A stretch of 64,000 bases of DNA from Bacteroidales bacterium. GTDB taxonomy: Bacteria; Bacteroidota; Bacteroidia; Bacteroidales; Bacteroidaceae. The position numbers and the translations under genes are program-made. The notes under the pieces are model-generated. The model was not told the origin of the DNA. It was given only the letters and a program-made list of their open reading frames with translations, and did no database searches. Within the stretch, counting starts at the first letter, position 1; each line of letters starts with the position of its first letter. This document shows positions 8,155 through 15,678 of this stretch, one piece after another. The stretch spans positions 93,051 to 157,050 of the forward strand of contig SFFB01000005.1 in NCBI GenBank assembly GCA_004557035.1. Direction: 5' to 3'.

Positions 8155-9714
8155 TTATTTCTTGACAAACTTTCCCGACTTTATGACGGTGCCGTCCGGG
8201 CCTATGAAGCGGAAAAGGTAGCAGCCTTGCGGCAGTGGCGCGTGGTTGAGGTCGGCTTCGGGCCGAGTCTGCCACAATGGCCGGCCGTGCAGGTCGAAGA
8301 CGTCGAGGCGCACGGCATCGGTCAGGCCAACGTCGACGCGGTCAATGCCCGACACCGTCATGATGTTGTCGTCGATCCACGCTATGCGGTGGCTCATCCA
8401 GTCTTTCACATCATTCAGACGGGCGACGGACGTGTAGCCACGGCCCGACAGTTGGCGGCTCACGTCGATGGCCTCGTGTTCCCGTTTCAGCACTATGCCG
8501 ATGGAGTCGGTCACCTTAGAATAAAGATGGTCTTTCACGCGTTCCCAGTTTTCGATGAAACACGCTTGGAAATCGCTGCGCTTCAACAGTCGCTCGTAGT
8601 AGAAGAGGCGTGCCCATTCGCGGTGTATCCAAGCCCAGTCATCGCCTATCACATTTTGCGCCATACAGGCGTCGAAGTCCCAGATAGGCCCCATCTTCAT
8701 CTTCGTGGAGGTGGGATTGGTCGGGTCGAAAGTCGTCTTGTACATATATAGGTTGGACCCCGCCGGGTCTACCGTGCCCAGTATGTCGTGGCAGAGCAGC
8801 CAACGGGCATACGACTCCACATCGATCCATTCCGCTATGTCGCCTTCGTCCACCAAGGCTTGTTCAAAGCCGTGTATGTATGACGAAATCTCTTCAAGTC
8901 GCGCCTTCTGCACGTAGTCTTCTTCGGGATATTTGAAGGTGAAGCGCTGTCCGCTGCCGAAGAGTAGCGACTCAAACGATACCGCCTCGGGGTCTACCCA
9001 CCAATAAGCGTCAAACTCCACGATGAAGCCCGACTGCGTGATGTCCACGTGGTGCGAACCCTCCTTGACGGGGTCGGAGAGGCAATAGAGCCCCAGGTAG
9101 CGGCCGTTCATCACCACGTTGCAATATCGGATGTCGGGTTGCCAGTCTTGGCGCACCATTTCGCCCACAATATTGGCCGCATGATAGACCGCCCGATTGC
9201 TGGCAAACGAATTGAGCAGGACGTAAGATTTTGTCTTGAAGGTGCTGTCGGGACGTTGAAACAAGTCGAACTTCCGGCTCAACTTGATGCGGTAAGGCGG
9301 TGCTTCAGGCCGCTGTCGGGCGGTGCCGTTGCCTCTCACCTTAATTTTTATGCCGGCAGAGTCGGCCACGTATTCGCCACTGTCATAGATGGTGTCGCCC
9401 GCCATAATCATGAGCAGGCGTCCTTCGCAGTAGTTGTTGTTGGTGATGCCGTTGGGCACGATGCCGGGTGGCGGCGCGATGGTGTCGAAGGTAGGGTCTT
9501 CGCCGTCAGACGTGGTGACGATGAAAAGCGGGATGTTGAGTGCTGCGAGTTGGGCAATAGTGTCGGTCGATGATGTTGGAGCCTCCTCGGCCGATGTGGG
9601 AGAATGTTTTGTCTTAGAAAGAGTTAAGCCTCCGGCGTGCGCCATTTGGCAGACTATGCACAGGCACAGCAACCACACGCTTGCCGGTCTCAGCAAGCCA
9701 TATTTTGTTTTCAT
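8155..9714 (-). CDS. Secreted CotH-like kinase family protein with T9SS-type tail
   Basis: This 519-residue protein has a signal peptide (basic MKTKYGLLRP start, hydrophobic core, cleavage near AHAGG). The central ~75-430 region matches CotH-type proteins: YRIKLSRKFD, NSFASNRAVYHAANIVGEM, YLGLYCLSDPVKEGS and GPIWDFDACM. CotH of Bacillus is a spore-coat protein kinase; bacterial relatives are atypical kinases of unknown substrate. The last ~60 residues (VFDLHGRPLW ... LPQGCYLFRF ... SGKFVKK) look like a type A C-terminal sorting domain of the type IX secretion system, so surface export is inferred. A monocistronic minus-strand transcript is likely, ending at the 8098 hairpin. Confidence 0.82.
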   Translation of the reverse strand: MKTKYGLLRPASVWLLCLCIVCQMAHAGGLTLSKTKHSPTSAEEAPTSSTDTIAQLAALNIPLFIVTTSDGEDPTFDTIAPPPGIVPNGITNNNYCEGRLLMIMAGDTIYDSGEYVADSAGIKIKVRGNGTARQRPEAPPYRIKLSRKFDLFQRPDSTFKTKSYVLLNSFASNRAVYHAANIVGEMVRQDWQPDIRYCNVVMNGRYLGLYCLSDPVKEGSHHVDITQSGFIVEFDAYWWVDPEAVSFESLLFGSGQRFTFKYPEEDYVQKARLEEISSYIHGFEQALVDEGDIAEWIDVESYARWLLCHDILGTVDPAGSNLYMYKTTFDPTNPTSTKMKMGPIWDFDACMAQNVIGDDWAWIHREWARLFYYERLLKRSDFQACFIENWERVKDHLYSKVTDSIGIVLKREHEAIDVSRQLSGRGYTSVARLNDVKDWMSHRIAWIDDNIMTVSGIDRVDVGLTDAVRLDVFDLHGRPLWQTRPEADLNHAPLPQGCYLFRFIGPDGTVIKSGKFVKK

Positions 9715-9766
9715 TAGTGAAGAATAAAAGAGCGAGAGATAAGGTTGTGTTTAGTTTTTCGTGTTA

Positions 9767-9774
9767 CAAAAGTA
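9767..9774 (-). promoter_or_regulatory. -7 box for the CotH-like gene
   Basis: On the minus strand this reads TACTTTTG, a full match to TAnnTTTG, 53 bases upstream of the start codon. A clear -33 TTTG was not found. Confidence 0.5.
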
Positions 9775-10232
9775 TTAAGAAAGCCCATAATGCGCACTTA
9801 TTCCGTATTAAATAAACTAAAGCTGAGGAGGGTGGGCGGGAAATCAAAGGAGGAAATTGGCGAAATATTTCTATTGATTGGCGCAATAATGACAGGGTTT
9901 GACGAAATGTTTGAACAGGATGTGTAAAATCGGATTGGATTTTTTGACCTTTATTTTTGTGGGGTTGGGCCTCTTGGGCGCGGTGCTCAAAATAGGGATG
10001 TGGGGATTAGTTGGGCGAAAATGCGTGGCCGCTCTATAATTACGATAATCAAAACCATTTTCCCACATCCTCCATCTCACGCCTTGCGCGGCCGCTCAAA
10101 AACAATAATGCATAAATCCTCTTTTGCCAACTCTCTCTCTTTCCCTGTCTTAAGAGCCATACTTTGCCGCTTTCTTTCACGCCTTTTCATCGACTTTATC
10201 TCCTTTTTCGCCGTTCTGCCCATAGACCGGAA
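9775..10232. other. Intergenic gap, no gene seen
   Basis: The stretch is AT-rich at first and contains only short open frames (60-92 codons) on either strand. None has a recognisable domain, good start context or believable composition. Nothing else stands out until the tandem repeat that begins at its right edge. Confidence 0.4.
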
Positions 10233-10328
10233 AGACGTACAGCGGCCGGAGTACGATTGTGCCACGGCCGCTGTATGATTATACGCCGGCCGGTGTACAA
10301 CTATACCGCGGCCGCTGTACGTCTCTGG
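10233..10328. repeat. Four-unit 22-bp tandem repeat with palindromic CGGCCG cores
   Basis: CGGCCG occurs at 10243, 10265, 10287 and 10309, spaced exactly 22 bases apart. Each unit also carries a GTA(C/T)-type stretch after the core. The block is bounded by a 16-bp perfect inverted repeat (10233-10248 against 10309-10324), so the RNA or DNA could fold into a long hairpin. It abuts the stop codon (10329-10331) of the minus-strand M15-like gene and so lies in its 3' untranslated region. Confidence 0.8.
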
Positions 10329-11183
10329 TCACCTTGCCGTGATGTGGAAACAGGCTTGGTGAACTTCGTATTTCACGTAGCAGGTGCCCAATTGTCGCTG
10401 GTCGCGCAGCACCTCTGCAAGAATGTCTTTGAGCAGAGGCGGCCACACCTGTCGCTGCTCTTTGCTCTCGGGGTCGAGCACGCGATAGAAACTGTTGTAG
10501 CTGATGTCGAAGGTGGTGCCAAAGCGGTGGCAACTGTTCTCTGAGGCATTGACATTCACGCGTCGCAGTTTTTCCACGTCGTGCTCCGTGCGCAACACCG
10601 AGGTGATAAGAAGCTTGTAAAACGGAAAGCCCTTCACGCGGAGCGAGTCGGTGAAGTTGCGTGCAATCTCGTCGAGCAGACGGGCAGCGCGCGGCACCAG
10701 ATAGGGTGTGCTGTGGCTGAGGTGGTGCATGCGATAGAGCGGATTGTCGCCCACATAGACCAGTCCGCTTTTCTGGTTTTGCGCCGCCTGCCGGTCGGCT
10801 ATGCTGCTGATGCCCAGCCGCTCGGCCGTGGCCAGTTGCACATCGTTGAGGTCGGGGAAGCAAGTCTTGTAGTCGCCCACGCCGCGCACTCTGTGCTTCA
10901 CCGGTTGGCCGTCGGCGTCGGTGAGCCGTACCGGTTTGCGTGGCGCAGAGAGCAGGCGGTCAATGCGCTGACTGTGGGCAATGATGGTATCGGACGAGCC
11001 ACTTTCGAGGGGTTTATGACTGATGTTGCTACAATTCGTACACGCACAACGGCTGATGAGGCCGCACGTCAACAGTGCAGCCACGGTCAGCTTGAAATAT
11101 AGGGGGCGTAAGGCTGAATTCAAGGAAGAGAAAGATTGTGGAAGAAAAACGTTTTTGCGGGATGCTTCTTGGCAAAAGCCCAT
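10329..11183 (-). CDS. Putative lipoprotein with M15-like (VanY/D-Ala-D-Ala carboxypeptidase) fold, DUF5715-like
   Basis: This frame gives 284 residues from ATG 11183. A TTG further in (residue ~21, around 11123) would place the hydrophobic segment KLTVAALLTCGLISRC at the N-terminus, as in an exported lipoprotein, so the true start is uncertain. SCHRFGTTFDI (217-227) matches the S-x-H-x2-G-x3-D zinc motif of M15 peptidases, and EVHQACFHIT near the end could supply the Glu and last His. Family knowledge suggests a peptidoglycan or related substrate; activity is inferred. It is transcribed divergently from phoH. Confidence 0.6.
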   Translation of the reverse strand: MGFCQEASRKNVFLPQSFSSLNSALRPLYFKLTVAALLTCGLISRCACTNCSNISHKPLESGSSDTIIAHSQRIDRLLSAPRKPVRLTDADGQPVKHRVRGVGDYKTCFPDLNDVQLATAERLGISSIADRQAAQNQKSGLVYVGDNPLYRMHHLSHSTPYLVPRAARLLDEIARNFTDSLRVKGFPFYKLLITSVLRTEHDVEKLRRVNVNASENSCHRFGTTFDISYNSFYRVLDPESKEQRQVWPPLLKDILAEVLRDQRQLGTCYVKYEVHQACFHITAR

Positions 11184-11202
11184 ACAAAATTACGAAAAAA
11201 CA

Positions 11203-11233
11203 TTGTTGAATAAGTCAGAGAGTCGTAATTTTG
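11203..11233 (+). promoter_or_regulatory. Bacteroidetes-type promoter for phoH
   Basis: TTG at 11203-11205 and TAATTTTG at 11226-11233 are separated by 20 bases, close to the primary sigma consensus (TTTG / 19-21 / TAnnTTTG). The start codon of phoH is 60 bases downstream. Confidence 0.7.
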
Positions 11234-11293
11234 CATCGGTTAAAGACAAATTCGCCGTCGCGCCCCACGCGGCGGTCTGTTTCACACGATGGC

Positions 11294-12301
11294 ATGACAG
11301 AGAAACACTATATTTTGGAAGAAGCCGACCCGGCCGCCTTTTTTGGCGTGAACAACGCCAATCTCAGGCTGTTGCGCGCGCTTTATCCCAAGTTGCGCAT
11401 CATTGGCCGCGACAACGTGATCAAGGTGATGGGCGACGAAGAAGAGATGGCCGTTTTTGACGAAACCTTCGGCCGTCTTGAGCGCCATTGTGCCACTTTC
11501 AACACCCTCTCTGAAGAAGACATCGTGGGCATCGTCAAGAGTCGCCATGCCGAGAGTGATGCCCCTTCAGACGTCATCGTCTACACCACCGGCGGCAAAC
11601 CCATCACCGCCCGCAGTCTCAACCAGCGCCGGCTCGTCGAGGCCTATGCCGCCAACGATATGATTTTTGCCATCGGTCCGGCCGGTTCGGGCAAGACCTA
11701 CACCGCCATTGCCCTGGCCGTCAGGGCACTCAAAAACAAGGAGGTGAAGAAAATCATCCTCAGCCGACCGGCCGTAGAGGCAGGAGAAAAACTCGGCTTC
11801 TTGCCCGGCGACATGAAAGACAAAATCGACCCCTATCTGCAACCCCTCTACGACGCGTTGCAAGAGATGATTCCGCCGGCCAAACTCCAAGACTATCTCG
11901 CCACCGACGTCATACAGATTGCCCCGCTGGCCTTTATGCGTGGCCGCACGCTCAACGACGCCGTCGTCATCCTCGACGAAGCCCAAAACACCACCACCGC
12001 ACAGATCAAGATGTTTTTGACCCGCATGGGATGGAACACCAAGATGATTGTCACGGGCGACCGCACACAGATAGACCTGCCGGCGTCGGTCAAGAGCGGA
12101 CTCACCGAGGCCCGGCGCATATTGGGCGGCGTCGAGGGCATTGCCTTCATCGAGATGAACCGCGGCGACATTGTGCGCCACAAGCTCGTCACCCGCATTG
12201 TCGAAGCCTACGAGCACGACGCCCGTCTGGCCCAAGAGCGGCGCCAAGCCGCCGAAGCTGCCAAGGCCGACACCGCCGCCGAAGACCGGCCCCAACCCTG
12301 A
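11294..12301 (+). CDS. phoH: PhoH family ATPase
   Basis: This 335-residue cytoplasmic protein has the PhoH ATPase core. Walker A is GPAGSGKTYTA, Walker B is VVILDEAQNTT, and GDRTQIDLP and SRPAVEAGEKLGFLPGD are typical of the family. The N-terminal ~100 residues resemble the KH-like part of PhoH/YbeZ proteins, which are linked to RNA and ribosome maturation. The frame extends upstream to 11231, but ATG 11294 lies after the promoter and gives the normal N-terminus MTEKHYILEEADP. The C-terminal 25 residues are Ala/Glu/Arg-rich. purC follows after 39 bases, probably in the same transcript. Confidence 0.92.
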   Translation: MTEKHYILEEADPAAFFGVNNANLRLLRALYPKLRIIGRDNVIKVMGDEEEMAVFDETFGRLERHCATFNTLSEEDIVGIVKSRHAESDAPSDVIVYTTGGKPITARSLNQRRLVEAYAANDMIFAIGPAGSGKTYTAIALAVRALKNKEVKKIILSRPAVEAGEKLGFLPGDMKDKIDPYLQPLYDALQEMIPPAKLQDYLATDVIQIAPLAFMRGRTLNDAVVILDEAQNTTTAQIKMFLTRMGWNTKMIVTGDRTQIDLPASVKSGLTEARRILGGVEGIAFIEMNRGDIVRHKLVTRIVEAYEHDARLAQERRQAAEAAKADTAAEDRPQP

Positions 12302-12340
12302 ACATTGTCAATTTATTCACCTCACACACTATATTATAAT

Positions 12341-13282
12341 ATGAGTGCTTTAACTTCTACCGATTTCAATTTTCCCGGCCAGCAGTCTGTCTATCACGGC
12401 AAGGTGCGCGATGTCTACAACCTTGGCGACCGCCTCGTGATGGTGGCCACTGACCGCATCTCGGCCTTCGACGTCATCCTGCCCGAAGGCATCCCCTACA
12501 AGGGCCAAGTGTTGAACCAGATTGCCGCCAAGTTTCTCGACGCCACGGCCGACATCTGTCCCAACTGGAAACTCGCCACGCCCGACCCCATGGTCACCGT
12601 GGGCGTGATGTGTGAGGGCTTCCCCCTCGAGATGATTGTGCGCGGCTACCTCTGCGGCAGTGCCTGGCGTGCTTACAAGAGCGGAGTGCGCGAGATTTGT
12701 GGCGTGAAACTGCCCGAGGGCATGAAAGAAAACCAGAAATTCCCCGAGCCCATCATCACCCCCACCACCAAGGCCGAGATTGGCGAGCACGACGCCGACA
12801 TCTCAAAAGAAGAAATCTTGGCCCGTGGTCTGGCCACTCCCGAAGAGTATGCCCTTCTTGAGCAATACACCCTCGCCCTCTTCCGTCGCGGCACGGAGAT
12901 TGCCGAAAAGCGCGGCCTCATCCTCGTAGACACCAAATATGAATTTGGTAAACACAACGGCCAGATCTATCTGATGGACGAAATCCACACGCCCGACTCC
13001 AGCCGCTATTTCTATCTCGAAGGCTATGCCGAGCGCTTTGCCGCCGGCGAACCGCAGAAGCAACTTTCCAAGGAGTTTGTGCGCGAATGGTTGATGGATA
13101 ATGGTTTCCAGGGCAAAGCCGGTCAGACCGTGCCCGAAATGACCCCCGAAATCGTCAAGAGCATTTCCGACCGCTACATCGAACTTTACGAACACATCAC
13201 CGGTGAGACCTTCACCGCCCAGGCCGATGCCAATCCGGCCGACCGCATTGCCGCCAACGTGACGGCCTATCTGAGTAAGTGA
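12341..13282 (+). CDS. purC: Phosphoribosylaminoimidazole-succinocarboxamide synthase (SAICAR synthetase, PurC)
   Basis: This 313-residue enzyme joins aspartate to CAIR using ATP in purine synthesis. HGKVRDVYNLGDRLVMVATDRISAFD is the nucleotide-binding N-terminal region (quoted in parts: HGKVRDVYNLGD, ATDRISAFDVILPEG). LVDTKYEFGKHNGQIYLMDE and HTPDSSRY are the conserved substrate-site stretches. The length matches the long yeast-like PurC form rather than the ~240-residue E. coli form. ATG 12341 is chosen over the upstream frame opening at 12305 because it gives the normal start. A strong terminator follows at 13330. Confidence 0.95.
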   Translation: MSALTSTDFNFPGQQSVYHGKVRDVYNLGDRLVMVATDRISAFDVILPEGIPYKGQVLNQIAAKFLDATADICPNWKLATPDPMVTVGVMCEGFPLEMIVRGYLCGSAWRAYKSGVREICGVKLPEGMKENQKFPEPIITPTTKAEIGEHDADISKEEILARGLATPEEYALLEQYTLALFRRGTEIAEKRGLILVDTKYEFGKHNGQIYLMDEIHTPDSSRYFYLEGYAERFAAGEPQKQLSKEFVREWLMDNGFQGKAGQTVPEMTPEIVKSISDRYIELYEHITGETFTAQADANPADRIAANVTAYLSK

Positions 13283-13329
13283 AGCCCGCATCAGTGAACG
13301 TTTTAGTCGGCCGTGGCCGCAAAAGAGTA

Positions 13330-13358
13330 GGGGACACCAAAGCGTGTCCCCATTTTTT
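13330..13358 (+). terminator. Intrinsic terminator after purC
   Basis: An 8-bp GC-rich stem (13330-13337 with 13344-13351) has a 6-base loop and is followed by six T. It lies 47 bases after the purC stop. Confidence 0.88.
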
Positions 13359-13379
13359 GTCCCCTCGAAGCCTCGCGAT

Positions 13380-13482
13380 GTGATTGGACGTGACTGAACT
13401 GTTCAATCACAGCAATCGCCTCATATTCTGTCGGTTGCAAGCTCGTGACTCGGTGATTGGGAAAAAGGCAACAATTTGGGTA
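13380..13482 (-). repeat. Dispersed intergenic repeat, copy 1 (CCAATCAC/AGTCACG family)
   Basis: On the minus strand this region aligns with 42107-42213. Shared blocks are CCCAAATTGTT, CCTTTTTCCCAATCAC, AGTCACG and TGCTGTGATTGAAC, in the same order and at similar spacing. Each copy has several GTGATTG/CAATCAC palindromic pairs. No open frame of note is present. The rest of this gap (to 13643) is AT-rich with nothing I can name. Confidence 0.6.
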
Positions 13483-13643
13483 AAGAGAGATAGAGACGAA
13501 GAGTGGGCAAGCAAGGCCGGAAAGGTGGGGCACTAAAAATTTGAGATTGGATATACAGAAAACTTGACTATATATAAGTGAATAAAGTCAAGTTGTCTTG
13601 GTGACGGTTCTTTTTTTCTTTTTTTCGACAGTCCCAGTCTTCG

Positions 13644-14549
13644 TCATCGGGCGCTCCACAACGGCTCATCCTGCCAGTTGCCTGATGGGAAGCCCATGGC
13701 ACGGATGTCAATCATGGGATATTCTGCAAGGAGTGCCTGCAGATGTTCAAGCATATCGTTGTTGGGCGATACTATGTTAATAAACCACTTGATTATGCAG
13801 ATATCAAAATATATTCGCTTGGGCGATACATTGGAAACTATCCACCTATCATTCAGCCTTCGTGGTATCATCGGACTGATGGCATTCTCTTTATTCCACA
13901 CACGTGCATGATGACAACAGGCGTTGCGGGTTAGAGTGACAACGGTTATCCATGATGTGAATACCGGCACAGTCAGCCCGAAGCGTGCAGCAATCTTCTT
14001 TCTGACGGTGTTATCAGCCAAATTCTCAAACATACGTGTGACAACGCCGAGAGGAAGTATCTCAACGAGAATCCATGCAGGAGGATAAGGGTTGCTGTAT
14101 TTTTCCTTGAAATGAAGTATGAATTCCTCTTTCGAGTTCCTCAGTTCCTTGTCCACCAATTCCATGGTTCGTCTGAACTTGTCACTATTGGCAAACAAGG
14201 TTTCGTCTGTCATCCAGAATATATTGCCCGTCTCCTCAGCCACAAGGTTTGCAAGAGTGCTACGAAGAGCTATTTCTACCTTTTCAATCTCGTTGAATAA
14301 GAACAGGCGTAGTTTCTTGTCGAAACGATATAGATTTAGTGCATCTTGAAAATTGCTTCCCTGCTTGAAACGGTGCTCATCCTTAGGTTGGCGCAGGAAT
14401 GGGAACATATATGCGCTCAACCTATAATAACCGATGTTGCGTATATAATGGGAAACTTTCTGAGGGTTCCCGATTATCAAACCTCTATGTCGAAGCAGCA
14501 CAACCATATCTTCCGGCTGCTTAAAAGATTTGTCGAACAATAATCTCAT
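13644..14549 (-). CDS. Abi family (AbiD/AbiF-like, Abi_2) abortive infection protein with HEPN motif
   Basis: This 301-residue protein matches Abi_2 (AbiD/AbiF) proteins, which abort phage infection. Recognisable stretches are LLRHRGLIIGNPQKVSHYIRNIGYYRLSAYMFPF-like N-terminus (for example IRNIGYYRLSAYMFPF), FDKKLRLFLFNEIEKVEIALRS in parts, and PPAWILVEILPLG. TRNACCHHARVWN (207-219) carries an R-x4-H motif (Arg208, His213) typical of HEPN RNases, so RNA cleavage on infection is inferred. Base composition is AT-richer than its neighbours, and it stands alone on the minus strand, which fits horizontal transfer. It has its own -7 box. Confidence 0.88.
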   Translation of the reverse strand: MRLLFDKSFKQPEDMVVLLRHRGLIIGNPQKVSHYIRNIGYYRLSAYMFPFLRQPKDEHRFKQGSNFQDALNLYRFDKKLRLFLFNEIEKVEIALRSTLANLVAEETGNIFWMTDETLFANSDKFRRTMELVDKELRNSKEEFILHFKEKYSNPYPPAWILVEILPLGVVTRMFENLADNTVRKKIAARFGLTVPVFTSWITVVTLTRNACCHHARVWNKENAISPMIPRRLNDRWIVSNVSPKRIYFDICIIKWFINIVSPNNDMLEHLQALLAEYPMIDIRAMGFPSGNWQDEPLWSAR

Positions 14550-14615
14550 AGTGGTATAAAAATAAAACGACCCCCGATTTGAGCATTGTTAAGAGGCTTG
14601 GGGGTTCTGGTGGTG

Positions 14616-14623
14616 CAAAGGTA
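14616..14623 (-). promoter_or_regulatory. -7 box for the Abi gene
   Basis: On the minus strand this reads TACCTTTG, 66 bases upstream of the Abi start codon. A G/C-rich inverted pair (CCCCC near 14572 and GGGGG near 14600) lies between the box and the gene and could form a leader hairpin. Confidence 0.55.
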
Positions 14624-14800
14624 CGACTTTTATTTGATAATAATCCGTGTTCAATTTATAGACCACGGATTGAGCGGATGGTACGGATGGTGGTCTTAAT
14701 CAATACGCCCAATCTTTGAATACCCTACCTTTCAACACTTGCATAGCCCAGTTGGCCGAAAAAATGATTTTATGTTGCACGAAATAAGGGCGATTTGTGA

Positions 14801-14828
14801 TTTGTTTTCAAAAAAAAGACTATCTTTG
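14801..14828 (+). promoter_or_regulatory. Promoter for the yceD-rpmF genes
   Basis: TTTG at 14801-14804 and TATCTTTG at 14821-14828 are 16 bases apart; another TTTG at 14794-14797 gives 23. The yceD ATG is only 8 bases after the -7 box, so the mRNA would have almost no 5' leader. Confidence 0.65.
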
Positions 14829-14836
14829 CAGCCGCT

Positions 14837-15322
14837 ATGGGAAGTATTGTGCCCTTGAACATAGACCTGGCTAAAGCCTTCGTTCAGCCACAGCCCTTTG
14901 AGTTTAAGTTGGATAGCGCCTTTTTTGAAGCGCTCGACCAAGAGGAAATTCAAGGCGGCGACATCGTGGTGAGCGGTGAGGCGCGTCCGAGGCACGATGG
15001 CATGATAGAAGCGGTTTACCACGTCAAAGGTAATGTGCAAGTGTCCTGCGACCGCTGTCTGGATTTGCTGGATTTCCCCGTAGAAGTGGAAGACCGCACG
15101 CTGATAGCCACGGAAGGCCAAGGTACGGCTGAGCCCGACTATGTGGTGTCGCCGCGACAACGCGAATTTGACCTTGCATGGGCAGTCTATCAGGCCATAG
15201 AGCTGAACCTGCCGCTGGTGCGCATTCATCCCGACGGACAATGCAACCCTGAGATGCTCGCCTATATCCACACCGAAACCTCGGCGGAGGACGACGAGGC
15301 TGACAAAGAAGACTTCGAATAA
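14837..15322 (+). CDS. yceD: YceD/DUF177 family protein
   Basis: This 161-residue cytoplasmic protein has the DUF177 signature VSCDRCLDLLDFPVE, with a C-x2-C pair near residue 72, and an acidic C-terminus (AEDDEADKEDFE). YceD proteins are encoded just ahead of rpmF in many bacteria and plants and are linked to 23S rRNA handling. Here rpmF starts 30 bases later, which supports the assignment. The start at 14837 lies very close to the promoter; a downstream start would lose conserved N-terminal sequence. Confidence 0.88.
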   Translation: MGSIVPLNIDLAKAFVQPQPFEFKLDSAFFEALDQEEIQGGDIVVSGEARPRHDGMIEAVYHVKGNVQVSCDRCLDLLDFPVEVEDRTLIATEGQGTAEPDYVVSPRQREFDLAWAVYQAIELNLPLVRIHPDGQCNPEMLAYIHTETSAEDDEADKEDFE

Positions 15323-15352
15323 AAAACATAAACATTTAAAGCATATACAGAA

Positions 15353-15541
15353 ATGGCACATCCTAAAAGAAGACAATCTAAGACCAGAACGCTCAAACGT
15401 AGAACTCACGACAAGGCTGCTTTGCCTACGCTCGCCGTATGCCCCAACTGCGGCGGCTGGCACATCTACCACACCGTATGTCCCACTTGCGGCTACTATC
15501 GCGGCAAGCTGGCCATCGTGAAGGAAGAAGTGGCTGAGTAA
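15353..15541 (+). CDS. rpmF: 50S ribosomal protein L32
   Basis: This 62-residue basic protein starts MAHPKRRQSKTRTLKRRTHD, as L32 does, and carries C-x2-C pairs (CPNCGGWH and CPTCGYYRG), so it is the zinc-binding form. It follows yceD in the conserved order and is closed by a hairpin terminator 16 bases after the stop. fabH lies further downstream, matching the common yceD-rpmF-fabH order. Confidence 0.97.
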   Translation: MAHPKRRQSKTRTLKRRTHDKAALPTLAVCPNCGGWHIYHTVCPTCGYYRGKLAIVKEEVAE

Positions 15542-15556
15542 CATCAGATTTATGCT

Positions 15557-15608
15557 AAAGAGGAGGACAATCTCGGCTGCGACGGCCTGTTCTCCTCTTT
15601 GGTCTTTT
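15557..15608 (+). terminator. Intrinsic terminator after rpmF
   Basis: A 13-base stem with one mismatch (15557-15569 with 15588-15600) is followed by a T-rich run (tctttttata). Read-through into fabH is possible. Confidence 0.75.
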
Positions 15609-15678
15609 TATATATGAGTGCCAGTCCTCACACATAGGGTGACGCTCAACGTTTTTGTCTTCATAAACAAACCGCAAA

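Noticed and set aside
9745..10278. Short open frames (60-92 codons) between the CotH-like and M15-like genes
   Set aside because: No domains, poor starts and composition like non-coding sequence.
10233..10328. 22-bp repeats as a CRISPR array
   Set aside because: Units are directly adjacent with no spacers and no cas genes are near.
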